From the NCBI GenBank assembly GCA_963580455.1, contig OY756970.1, positions 7,192,001 through 7,256,000 of the forward strand: a stretch of 64,000 nt of DNA, given 5' to 3'. Below the pieces are notes generated by a model, which was given only the letters and a program-made list of their open reading frames with translations, was not told the origin of the DNA and did not search any database. A program made the position numbers and the translations under genes. Source of the DNA: Euonymus europaeus (lineage: Eukaryota; Streptophyta; Magnoliopsida; Celastrales; Celastraceae). Positions 49,181-61,400 of the stretch are shown in pieces. Numbering within the stretch: position 1 is the first letter of the stretch; each line of letters begins with the position of its first letter.

Positions 49181-52100
49181 ACACTTTTTATTATTCTTCT
49201 ATGTCAAATTTCATGAGTATGGGCTTCCTAGATTATTTCGATGCCAAAACCCCAACTTTCTATGACAAATGGACAAAACCGTTTAAAGCTCCTCCAGAGA
49301 GTGAGTTGAGCAACTTCGGACTATCAAAGTTGCTCGGTGTACACTTTTTATTGTTCTTCTATGTCAAATTTCATGAGTATAGGCTTCCTAGATTATTTCG
49401 ATGCCAAAACCCCAACTTTCTACGACAAATGGACAAAACCGTTTAAAGCTCCTCCATAGAGTGAGTTGAGTAACTTCGGACTATCAAAATTGCTCGGTGT
49501 ACACTTTTTATTGTTCTTCTATGTCAAATTGTACGAGTATAAGTTCCTAGATTATTTCGATGCCAAAACCTCAACTTTCTATGACAAATGGACGAAACCG
49601 TTTAAAGCTCCTCCATAGAGTGTGTTGAGCAACTTCGGACTATCAAAGTTGCTCGGTGTACAGTCTTTATTGTTCTTCTATGTAAAATTTTACGAGTATA
49701 AGCTTCCTAGATTGTTTCGATTGCAAAACCCCAACTTTCTTATGACAAATGGACAAAACCATAAAAGGCTACTTCATAGTGAGAGTTGAGCAATTCCGGA
49801 CCATCAAAGTTGCTCGGTGTACACTTTCTATTGTTCTTCTAAGTCAAATTTTACGAGTATATGTTTCCGAGATTATTTCGATGACAAAACCCCAACTTTC
49901 TATGACAAATGGACAAAACCATTTAAAGCTCCTCCATAGAGTGAGTTGAGCAACTTCAGACTGTCAAAGTTGCTCGGTGTACACTTTTTATTGTTCTTCT
50001 ATGTCAAATTTCATGCGTATGGGCTTCCTAGATTATTTCGATGCCAAAACCCCAACTTTCTATGACAAATGGACAAAACCGTTTAAAGCTCCTCTAGAGA
50101 GTGAGTTGAGCAACTTCGGACTATCAAAGTTGCTCGGTGTACACTTTTTTGTTTCTTCTATGTCAAATTTTACGAGTATAAGCTTCCTAGAGTATTTCGA
50201 TGCCAAAACCCCAACTTTCCGATGACAAATGGACAAAACCGTTTATAGCTCCTCCATAGAGTGAGTTGAGCAACTTCGGACTATCAAAGTTGCTCGGTGT
50301 ACACATTTTATTGTTCCTCTATGTCAAATTTTACGAGTATAAGCTTCCTAGATTATTTCAATGCCAAAACGCCAACTTTCCTTTGACAAATGGACAAAAC
50401 CGTTTAAAGCTCCTCCATAGAGTGAGTTGAGCAACTTCGGACTATCAAAGTTGCCCCGTGTACACTTTTTATTGTTCTTCTTTGTCAAATTTTACGACTA
50501 TAAGCTTCCTAGATTATTTCGATGACAAAACCCCAACTTTCTCTGACAAATGGACAAAACCGTTTAAAGCTCCTCTAGAGAGTGAGTTGAGCAACTTCGG
50601 ACTATGAAAGTTGCTCGGTGTACACTCTTTATTGTTCTTCTATGTCAAATTTTATGAGTATAAGCTTCCTAGATTATTTCGATGCGAAAAGACCAACCTT
50701 ATAAGACAAATGGACAAAACCGTTTAAAGCTCCTCCATAGAGTGAGTTGAGCAACTTCGGACTATCAAAGTTGCTCGGTGTACACTTTTTATTGTTCATC
50801 TATGTCAAATTTCATGAGTATAGGCTTCCTAGATTATTTCGATGCCAAAACCCCAACTTTCTATGACAAATGGACAAAACCGTTTAAAGCTCCTCTAGAG
50901 AGTGAGTTGAGCAACTTCGGACTATCAAAGTTGCTCGGTGTACACTTTTTTGTTTCTTCTATGTCAAATTTTACGAGTATAAGCTTCCTAGATTATTTCG
51001 ATGCGAAAACCCCAACTTTCTATGGCAAATGGACAAAACCATTTAAAGCTCCTCCATAGATTGAGTTGAGCAACTTCGGACTATCAAAGTTGCCCCGTGT
51101 ACACTTTTTATTGTTCTTCTTTGTCAAATTTTACGACTATAAGCTTCCTAGATTATTTCGATGACAAAACCCCAACTTTCTCTGACAAATGGACAAAACC
51201 GTTTAAAGCTCCTCCAAAGAGTGAGTTGAGCAACTTCGGACTATGAAAGTTGCTCGGTGTACACTCTTTATTGTTCTTCTATGTCAAATTTTATGAGTAT
51301 AAGCTTCCTAGATTATTTCGATTCGAAAAGACCAACCTTATAAGACAAAAGGACAAAACCGTTTAAAGCTCCTCCATAGAGTGAGTTGAGCAACTTCGGA
51401 CTATCAAAGTTGCTCGGTGTACACTTTTTATTGTTCTTCTATGTCAAATTTCATGAGTATAGGCTTCCTAGATTATTTCGATGCCAAAACCCCAACTTTC
51501 TATGACAAATGGACAAAACCGTTTAAAGCTCTTCTATAGAGTGAGTTGAGCAACTTCGGACTATCAAAGTTGCTCGGTGTACACTTTTTATTGTTCATCT
51601 ATGTCAAATTTCATGAGTATAGGCTTCCTAGATTATTTCGATGCCAAAACCCCAACTTTCTATGACAAATGGACAAAACCGTTTAAAGCTCCTCCATAGA
51701 GTGAGTTGAGTAACTTCGGACTATCAAACTTGCTCGGTGTACACTTTTTATTGTTCTTCTATGTCAAATTGTACGAGTATAAGCTTCCTAGATTATTTCG
51801 ATGCCAAAACCTCAACTTTCTATGACAAATGGACGAAACCGTTTAAAGCTCCTCCATAGAGTGTGTTGAGCAACTTCGGACTATCAAAGTTGCTCGGTGT
51901 ACAGTCTTTATTGTTCTTCTATGTCAAATTTTACGAGTATAAGCTTCCTAGATTATTTCGATTGCAAAACCCCAACTTTCTTATGACAAATGGACAAAAC
52001 CATAAAAGGCTACTTCATAGTGAGAGTTGAGCAATTCCGGACCATCAAAGTTGCTCGGTGTATACTTTCTATTGTTCTTCTAAGTCAAATTTTACGAGTA

Positions 52101-55100
52101 TATGTTTCCTAGATTATTTCGATGCCAAAACCCCAACTTTCTATGACAAATGGACAAAACCGTTTAAAGCTCCTCCATAGACTGAGTTGAGCAACTTCGG
52201 ACTATCAAAGTTGCTCGGTGTACACTTTTTATTGTTCTTCTATGTCAAATTTTACGAGTATAAGCTTCCTAGATTATTTCGATGCCAAAACCCCAACTTT
52301 CCTATGACAAATGGACAAAACCGTTTAAAGCTGCTCCATAGAGTGAGTTGAGCAACTTCGGACTGTCAAAGTTGCTCGGTGTACACTTTTTATTGTTCTT
52401 CTATGTCAAATTTCATGAGTATGGGCTTCCTAGATTATTTCGATGCCAAAACCCCAACTTTCTATGACAAATGGACAAAACCGTTTAAAGCTCCTCCATA
52501 GAGTGAGTTGAGCAACTTCGGACTATCAAAGTTGCTCGGTGTACACTTTTTATTGTTCTTCTACGTCAAATTTTACGAGTATAAGCTTCCTAGATTATTT
52601 CGATGCGAAAACCCCAACTTTCTATGACAAATGGACAAAACCATTTAAAGCTCCTCCATAGAGTGAGTTGAGCAACTTCGGACTATCAAAGTTGCTCGGT
52701 GTACACTTTTTATTGTTCTTCTATGTCAAATTTCATGAGTATGGGCTTCCTAGATTATTTCGATGCCAAAACCCCAACTTTCTATGACAAATGGACAAAA
52801 CCATTTAAAGCTCCTCCAGAGAGTGAGTTGAGCAACTTCGGACTATCAAAGTTGCTCGGTGTACACTTTTTATTGTTCTTCTATGTCAAATTTCATGAGT
52901 ATCGGCTTCCTAGATTATTTCGATGCCAAAACCCCAACTTTCTATGACAAATGGACAAAACCTTTTAAAGCTCCTCCATAGAGTGAGTTGAGTAACTTCG
53001 GACTATCAAAATTGCTCGGTGTACACTTTTTATTGTTCTTCTATGTCAAATTGTACGAGTATAAGTTCCTAGATTATTTCGATGCCAAAACCTCAACTTT
53101 CTATGACAAATGGACGAAACCGTTTAAAGCTCCTCCATAGAGTGTGTTGAGCAACTTCGGACTATCAAAGTTGCTCGGTGTACAGTCTTTATTGTTCTTC
53201 TATGTCAAATTTTACGAGTATAAGCTTCCTAGATTGTTTCGATTGCAAAACCCCAACTTTCTTATGACAAATGGACAAAACCATAAAAGGCTACTTCATA
53301 GTGAGAGTTGAGCAATTCCGGACCATCAAAGTTGCTCGGTGTACACTTTCTATTGTTCTTCTAAGTCAAATTTTACGAGTATATGTTTCCGAGATTATTT
53401 CGATGACAAAACCCCAACTTTCTATGACAAATGGACAAAACCATTTAAAGCTCCTCCATAGAGTGAGTTGAGCAACTTCAGACTGTCAAAGTTGCTCGGT
53501 GTACACTTTTTATTGTTCTTCTATGTCAAATTTCATGAGTATGGGCTTCCTAGATTATTTCGATGCCAAAACCCCAACTTTCTATGACAAATGGACAAAA
53601 CCGTTTAAAGCTCCTCTAGAGAGTTAGTTGAGCAACTTCGGACTATCAAAGTTGCTCGGTGTACACTTTTTTGTTTCTTCTATGTCAAATTTTACGAGTA
53701 TAAGCTTCCTAGAGTATTTCGATGCCAAAACCCCAACTTTCCGATGACAAATGGACAAAACCGTTTATAGATCCTCCATAGAGTGAGTTGAGCAACTTCG
53801 GACTATCAAAGTTGCTCGGTGTACACATTTTATTGTTCCTCTATGTCAAATTTTACGAGTATAAGCTTCCTAGATTATTTCAATGCCAAAACGCCAACTT
53901 TCCTTTGACAAATGGACAAAACCGTTTAAAGCTCCTCCATAGAGTGAGTTGAGCAACTTCGGACTATCAAAGTTGCCCCGTGTACACTTTTTATTGTTCT
54001 TCTTTGTCAAATTTTACGACTATAAGCTTCCTAGATTATTTCGATGACAAAACCCCAACTTTCTCTGACAAATGGACAAAACCGTTTAAAGCTCCTCTAG
54101 AGAGTGAGTTGAGCAACTTCGGACTATGAAAGTTGCTCGGTGTACACTCTTTATTGTTCTTCTATGTCAAATTTTATGAGTATAAGCTTCCTAGATTATT
54201 TCGATGCGAAAAGACCAACCTTATAAGACAAATGGACAAAACCGTTTAAAGCTCCTCCATAGAGTGAGTTGAGCAACTTCGGACTATCAAAGTTGCTCGG
54301 TGTACACTTTTTATTGTTCATCTATGTCAAATTTCATGAGTATAGGCTTCCTAGATTATTTCGATGCCAAAACCCCAACTTTCTATGACAAATGTACAAA
54401 ACCGTTTAAAGCTCCTCTAGAGAGTGAGTTGAGCAACTTCGGACTATCAAAGTTGCTCGGTGTACACTTTTTTGTTTCTTCTATGTCAAATTTTACGAGT
54501 ATAAGCTTCCTAGATTATTTCGATGCGAAAACCCCAACTTTCTATGGCAAATGGACAAAACCATTTAAAGCTCCTCCATAGATTGAGTTGAGCAACTTCG
54601 GACTATCAAAGTTGCCCCGTCTACACTTTTTATTGTTCTTCTTTGTCAAATTTTACGACTATAAGCTTCCTAGATTATTTCGATGACAAAACCCCAACTT
54701 TCTCTGACAAATGGACAAAACCGTTTAAAGCTCCTCCAAAGAGTGAGTTGAGCAACTTCGGACTATGAAAGTTGCTCGGTGTACACTCTTTATTGTTCTT
54801 CTATGTCAAATTTTATGAGTATAAGCTTCCTAGATTATTTCGATGCGAAAAGACCAACCTTATAAGACAAATGGACAAAACCGTTTAAAGCTCCTCCATA
54901 GAGTGAGTTGAGCAACTTCGGACTATCAAAGTTGCTCGGTGTACACTTTTTATTGTTCTTCTATGTCAAATTTCATGAGTATAGGCTTCCTAGATTATTT
55001 CGATGCCAAAACCCCAACTTTCTATGACAAATGGACAAAACCGTTTAAAGCTCCTCTATAGAGTGAGTTGAGCAACTTCGGACTATCAAAGTTGCTCGGT

Positions 55101-55622
55101 GTACACTTTTTATTGTTCTTCTATGTCAAATTTCATGAGTATAGGCTTCCTAGATTATTTCGATGCCAAAACCCCAACTTTCTATGACAAATGGACAAAA
55201 CCGTTTAAAGCTCCTCCATAGAGTGAGTTGAGTAACTTCGGACTATCAAAATTGCTCGGTGTACACTTTTTATTGTTCTTCTATGTCAAATTGTACGAGT
55301 ATAAGCTTCCTAGATTATTTCGATGCCAAAACCACAACTTTCTATGACAAATGGACGAAACCGTTTAAAGCTCCTCCATAGAGTGTGTTGAGCAACTTCG
55401 GACTATCAAAGTTGCTCGGTGTACAGTCTTTATTGTTCTTCTATGTCAAATTTTACGAGTATAAGCTTCCTAGATTATTTCGATTGCAAAACCCAAACTT
55501 TGTTATGACAAATGGACAAAACCATAAAAGGCTACTTCATAGTGAGAGTTGAGCAATTCCGGACCATCAAAGTTGCTCGGTGTACACTTTCTATTGTTCT
55601 TCTAAGTCAAATTTTACGAGTA
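49181..55622. repeat. 3522-bp (22-monomer) duplication
   Basis: Bases ~49180-52100 match ~52702-55622 at 3522-bp spacing. Shared rare changes are ATAAGTTCC (one-base loss, near 49541 and 53062), TAGATTGTTTCG, GTTTCCGAG with ATGACAAAACCCC, AACGCCAAC near 50370 and 53892, TTGTTCATC near 50795 and 54317, and CTCCAAAGAG near 51213 and 54735. The join between copies lies in ~52100-52700, where an A/E run intervenes. Confidence 0.82.
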
Positions 55623-57060
55623 TATGTTTCCTAGATTATTTCGATGCCAAAACCCCAACTTTCTATGATAAATGGACAAAACCGTTTAAAGCTCCTCTAG
55701 AGAGTGAGTTGAGCAACTTCGGACTATCAAATTTGCTCGGTGTACACTTTTTTGTTTCTTCTATGTCAAATTTTACGAGTATAAGCTTCCTAGATTATTT
55801 CGATGCGAAAACCCCAACTTTCTATGGCAAATGGACAAAACCATTTAAAGCTCCTCCATAGATTGAGTTGAGCAACTTCAGACTATCAAAGTTGCCCCGT
55901 GTACACTTTTTATTGTTCTTCTTTGTCAAATTTTACGACTATAAGCTTCCTAGATTATTTCGATGACAAAACCCCAACTTTCTATGACAAATGGACAAAA
56001 CCATTTAAAGCTCCTCCATAGAGTGAGTTGAGCAACTTCAGACTGTCAAAGTTGCTCGGTGTACACTTTTTATTGTTCTTCTATGTCAAATTTCATGAGT
56101 ATGGGCTTCATAGATTATTTCGATGCCAAAACCCCAACTTCTATGACAAATGGACAAAACCGTTTAAAGCTCCTCTAGAGAGTGAGTTGAGCAACTTCGG
56201 ACTATCAAAGTTGCTCGGTGTACACTTTTTTGTTTCTTCTATGTCAAATTTTACGAGTATAAGCTTCCTAGAGTATTTCGATGCCAAAACCCCAACTTTC
56301 CGATGACAAATGGACAAAACCGTTTAAAGCTCCTCCATAGAGTGAGTTGAGCAACTTCGGACTATGAAAGTTGCTCGGTGTACACTCTTTATTGTTCTTC
56401 TATGTCAAATTTTATGAGTATAAGCTTCCTAGATTATTTCGATGCGAAAAGACTAACCTTATAAGACAAATGGACAAAACCGTTTAAAGCTCCTCCATAG
56501 AGTGAGTTGAGCAACTTCGGACTATCAAAGTTGCTCGGTGTACACTTTTTATTGTTCTTCTATGTCAAATTTCATGAGTACAGGCTTCCTAGATTATTTC
56601 GATGCCAAAACCCCAACTTTCTATGACAAATGGACAAAACCGTTTAAAGCTCCTCCATAGAGTGAGTTGAGCAACTTCGGACTATCAAAGTTGCTCGGTG
56701 TACACTTTTTATTGTTCTTCTATGTCAAATTTCATGAGTATAGGCTTCCTAGATTATTTCGATGCCAAAACCCCAACTTTCTATGACAAATGGACAAAAC
56801 CGTTTAAAGCTCCTCCATAGAGTGAGTTGAGTAACTTCGGACTATCAAAATTGCTCGGTGTACACTTTTTATTGTTCTTCTATGTCAAATTGTACGAGTA
56901 TAAGCTTCTTAGATTATTTCGATGCCAAAACCTCAACTTTCTATGACAAATGGACGAAACCGTTTAAAGCTCCTCCATAGAGTGTGTTGAGCAACTTCGG
57001 AATATCAAAGTTGCTCGGTGTACAGTCTTTATTGTTCTTCTATGTCAAATTTTACGAGTA
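55623..57060. repeat. Linking unit before the 14-mers
   Basis: It contains H (with ATCAAATTTGCTC), B ending in a D-type tail, E with a one-base loss (CCCCAACTTCTATG), H with CTTTCCGATGAC, C, D, D, D3 and F. It matches 57079-57590 at an offset of 1279 bp until about 56325, then lacks the J-E-H-B run found after 57600. Private change: GAATATCAAAG near 57000. Confidence 0.7.
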
Positions 57061-57162
57061 TAAGCTTCCTAGATTATTTCGATGCGAAAACCCCAACTTT
57101 CTATGGCAAATGGACAAAACCATTTAAAGCTCCTCCATAGATTGAGTTGAGCAACTTCAGAC
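57000..57162 (+). repeat. Hybrid monomer: class F start, class H/A end
   Basis: This unit begins as F (ACAGTCTTTATTG) but past GATTATTTCG it continues ATGCGAAAACCCC and TATGGCAAATGG, the tail of an H monomer, and has no F end or G monomer after it. Intact units at 58921 and 61141 show F-G-(E)-H at the same place. An in-register exchange within the shared TACGAGTATAAGCTTCCTAG stretch deleted the intervening monomers. Confidence 0.75.
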
Positions 57163-60100
57163 TATCAAAGTTGCCCCGTGTACACTTTTTATTGTTCTTC
57201 TTTGTCAAAATTTACGACTATAAGCTTCCTAGATTATTTCGATGACAAAACCCCAACTTTCTATGACAAATGGACAAAACCATTTAAAGCTCCTCCATAG
57301 AGTGAGTTGAGCAACTTCAGACTGTCAAAGTTGCTCGGTGTACACTTTTTATTGTTCTTCTATGTCAAATTTCATGAGTATGGGCTTCCTAGATTATTTC
57401 GATGCCAAAACCCCAACTTCTATGACAAATGGACAAAACCGTTTAAAGCTCCTCTAGAGAGTGAGTTGAGCAACTTCGGACTATCAAAGTTGCTCGGTGT
57501 ACACTTTTTTGTTTCTTCTATGTCAAATTTTACGAGTATAAGCTTCCTAGAGTATTTCGATGCCAAAACCCCAACTTTCCGATGACAAATGGACAAAACC
57601 GTTTATAGCTCCTCCATAGAGTGAGTTGAGCAACTTCGGACTATCAAAGTTGCTCGGTGTACACATTTTATTGTTCCTCTATGTCAAATTTTATGAGTAT
57701 AAGCTTCCTAGATTATGTCAATGCCAAAACCCCAACTTTCCTTTGACAAATGGACAAAACCGTTTATAGCTCCTCCATAGAGTGAGTTGAGCAACTTCAG
57801 ACTGTCAAAGTTGCTCGGTGTACACTTTTTATTGTTCTTCTATGTCAAATTTCATGAGTATGGGCTTCCTAGATTATTTCGATGCCAAAACCCCAACTTT
57901 CTATGACAAATGGACAAAACCGTTTAAAGCTCCTCTAGAGAGTGAGTTGAGCAACTTCGGACTATCAAATTTGCTCGGTGTACACTTTTTTGTTTCTTCT
58001 ATGTCAAATTTTACGAGTATAAGCTTCCTAGATTATTTCGATGCGAAAACCCCAACTTTCTTTGGCAAATGGACAAAACCATTTAAAGCTCCTCCATAGA
58101 TTGAGTTGAGCAACTTCGGACTATCAAAGTTGCCCCGTGTACACTTTTTATTGTTCTTCTTTGTCAAATTTTACGACTATAAGCTTCCTAGATTATTTCG
58201 ATGACAAAACCCCAACTTTCTCTGACAAATCGACAAAACCGTTTAAAGCTCCTCCATAGAGTGAGTTGAGCAACTTCGGACTATGAAAGTTGCTCGGTGT
58301 ACACTCTTTAGTGTTCTTCTATGTCAAATTTTATGAGTATAAGCTTCCTAGATTATTTCGATGCGAAAAGACCAACCTTATAAGACAAATGGTCAAAACC
58401 GTTTAAAGCTCCTCCATAGAGTGAGTTGAGCAACTTCGGACTATCAAAGTTGCTCGGTGTACACTTTTTATTGTTCTTCTATGTCAAATTTCATGAGTAT
58501 AGGCTTCCTAGATTATTTCGATGCCAAAACCCCAACTTTCTATGACAAATGGACAAAACCGTTTAAAGCTCCTCTATAGAGTGAGTTGAGCAACTTCGGA
58601 CTATCAAAGTTGCTCGGTGTACACTTTTTATTGTTCTTCTATGTCAAATTTCATGAGTATAGGCTTCCTAGATTATTTCGATGCCAAAACCCCAACTTTC
58701 TATGACAAATGGACAAAACCGTTTAAAGCTCCTCCATAGAGTGAGTTGAGTAACTTCGGACTATCAAAATTGCTCGGTGTACACTTTTTATTGTTCTTCT
58801 ATGTCAAATTGTACGAGTATAAGCTTCCTAGATTATTTCGATGCCAAAACCACAACTTTCTATGACAAATGGACGAAACCGTTTAAAGCTCCTCCATAGA
58901 GTGTGTTGAGCAACTTCGGACTATCAAAGTTGCTCGGTGTACAGTCTTTATTGTTCTTCTATGTCAAATTTTACGAGTATAAGCTTCCTAGATTATTTCG
59001 ATTGCAAAACCCAAACTTTCTTATGACAAATGGACAAAACCATAAAAGGCTACTTCATAGTGAGAGTTGAGCAATTCCGGACCATCAAAGTTGCTCGGTG
59101 TACACTTTCTATTGTTCTTCTAAGTCAAATTTTACGAGTATATGTTTCCTAGATTATTTCGATGCCAAAACCCCAACTTTCTATGACAAATGGACAAAAC
59201 CGTTTAAAGCTCCTCTAGTGAGTGAGTTGAGCAACTTCGGACTATCAAATTTGCTCGGTGTACACTTTTTTGTTTCTTCTATGTCAAATTTTACGAGTAT
59301 AAGCTTCCTAGATTATTTCGATGCGAAAACCCCAACTTTCTATGGCAAATGGACAAAACCATTTAAAGCTCCTCCATAGATTGAGTTGAGCAACTTCAGA
59401 CTATCAAAGTTGCCCCGTGTACACTTTTTATTGTTCTTCTTTGTCAAATTTTACGACTATAAGCTTCCTAGATTATTTCGATGACAAAACCCCAACTTTC
59501 TATGACAAATGGACAAAACCATTTAAAGCTCCTCCATAGAGTGAGTTGAGCAACTTCAGACTGTCAAAGTTGCTCGGTGTACACTTTTTATTGTTCTTCT
59601 ATGTCAAATTTCATGAGTATGGGCTTCCTAGATTATTTCGATGCCAAAACCCCAACTTCTATGACAAATGGACAAAACCGTTTAAAGCTCCTCTAGAGAG
59701 TGAGTTGAGCAACTTCGGACTATCAAAGTTGCTCGGTGTACACTTTTTTGTTTCTTCTATGTCAAATTTTACGAGTATAAGCTTCCTAGAGTATTTCGAT
59801 GCCAAAACCCCAACTTTCCGATGACAAATGGACAAAACCGTTTATAGCTCCTCCATAGAGTGAGTTGAGCAACTTCGGACTATCAAAGTTGCTCGGTGTA
59901 CACATTTTATTGTTCCTCTATGTCAAATTTTATGAGTATAAGCTTCCTAGATTATGTCAATGCCAAAACCCCAACTTTCCTTTGACAAATGGACAAAACC
60001 GTTTATAGCTCCTCCATAGAGTGAGTTGAGCAACTTCAGACTGTCAAAGTTGCTCGGTGTACACTTTTTATTGTTCTTCTATGTCAAATTTCATGAGTAT

Positions 60101-61400
60101 GGGCTTCCTAGATTATTTCGATGCCAAAACCCCAACTTTCTATGACAAATGGACAAAACCGTTTAAAGCTCCTCTAGAGAGTGAGTTGAGCAACTTCGGA
60201 CTATCAAATTTGCTCGGTGTACACTTTTTTGTTTCTTCTATGTCAAATTTTACGAGTATAAGCTTCCTAGATTATTTCGATGCGAAAACCCCAACTTTCT
60301 ATGGCAAATGGACAAAACCATTTAAAGCTCCTCCATAGATTGAGTTGAGCAACTTCGGACTATCAAAGTTGCCCCGTGTACACTTTTTATTGTTCTTCTT
60401 TGTCAAATTTTACGACTATAAGCTTCCTAGATTATTTCGATGACAAAACCCCAACTTTCTCTGACAAATCGACAAAACCGTTTAAAGCTCCTCCATAGAG
60501 TGAGTTGAGCAACTTCGGACTATGAAAGTTGCTCGGTGTACACTCTTTAGTGTTCTTCTATGTCAAATTTTATGAGTATAAGCTTCCTAGATTATTTCGA
60601 TGCGAAAAGACCAACCTTATAAGACAAATGGTCAAAACCGTTTAAAGCTCCTCCATAGAGTGAGTTGAGCAACTTCGGACTATCAAAGTTGCTCGGTGTA
60701 CACTTTTTATTGTTCTTCTATGTCAAATTTCATGAGTATAGGCTTCCTAGATTATTTCGATGCCAAAACCCCAACTTTCTATGACAAATGGACAAAACCG
60801 TTTAAAGCTCCTCTATAGAGTGAGTTGAGCAACTTCGGACTATCAAAGTTGCTCGGTGTACACTTTTTATTGTTCTTCTATGTCAAATTTCATGAGTATA
60901 GGCTTCCTAGATTATTTCGATGCCAAAACCCCAACTTTCTATGACAAATGGACAAAACCGTTTAAAGCTCCTCCATAGAGTGAGTTGAGTAACTTCGGAC
61001 TATCAAAATTGCTCGGTGTACACTTTTTATTGTTCTTCTATGTCAAATTGTACGAGTATAAGCTTCCTAGATTATTTCGATGCCAAAACCACAACTTTCT
61101 ATGACAAATGGACGAAACCGTTTAAAGCTCCTCCATAGAGTGTGTTGAGCAACTTCGGACTATCAAAGTTGCTCGGTGTACAGTCTTTATTGTTCTTCTA
61201 TGTCAAATTTTACGAGTATAAGCTTCCTAGATTATTTCGATTGCAAAACCCAAACTTTCTTATGACAAATGGACAAAACCATAAAAGGCTACTTCATAGT
61301 GAGAGTTGAGCAATTCCGGACCATCAAAGTTGCTCGGTGTACACTTTCTATTGTTCTTCTAAGTCAAATTTTACGAGTATATGTTTCCTAGATTATTTCG
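57061..61400. repeat. 2239-bp 14-mer HOR, two tandem copies
   Basis: Bases ~57079-59298 match ~59318-61400 at 2239-bp spacing. Shared markers are CCCCAACTTCTATG near 57411 and 59650, GATTATGTCAATG near 57711 and 59950, CTCTTTAGTGTTC near 58305 and 60544, GGTCAAAACC near 58391 and 60629, and AACCACAAC near 58849 and 61088. Copies differ by single bases such as TCAAAATTTACG against TCAAATTTTACG and CTTTGGCAAATGG against CTATGGCAAATGG. Confidence 0.85.
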
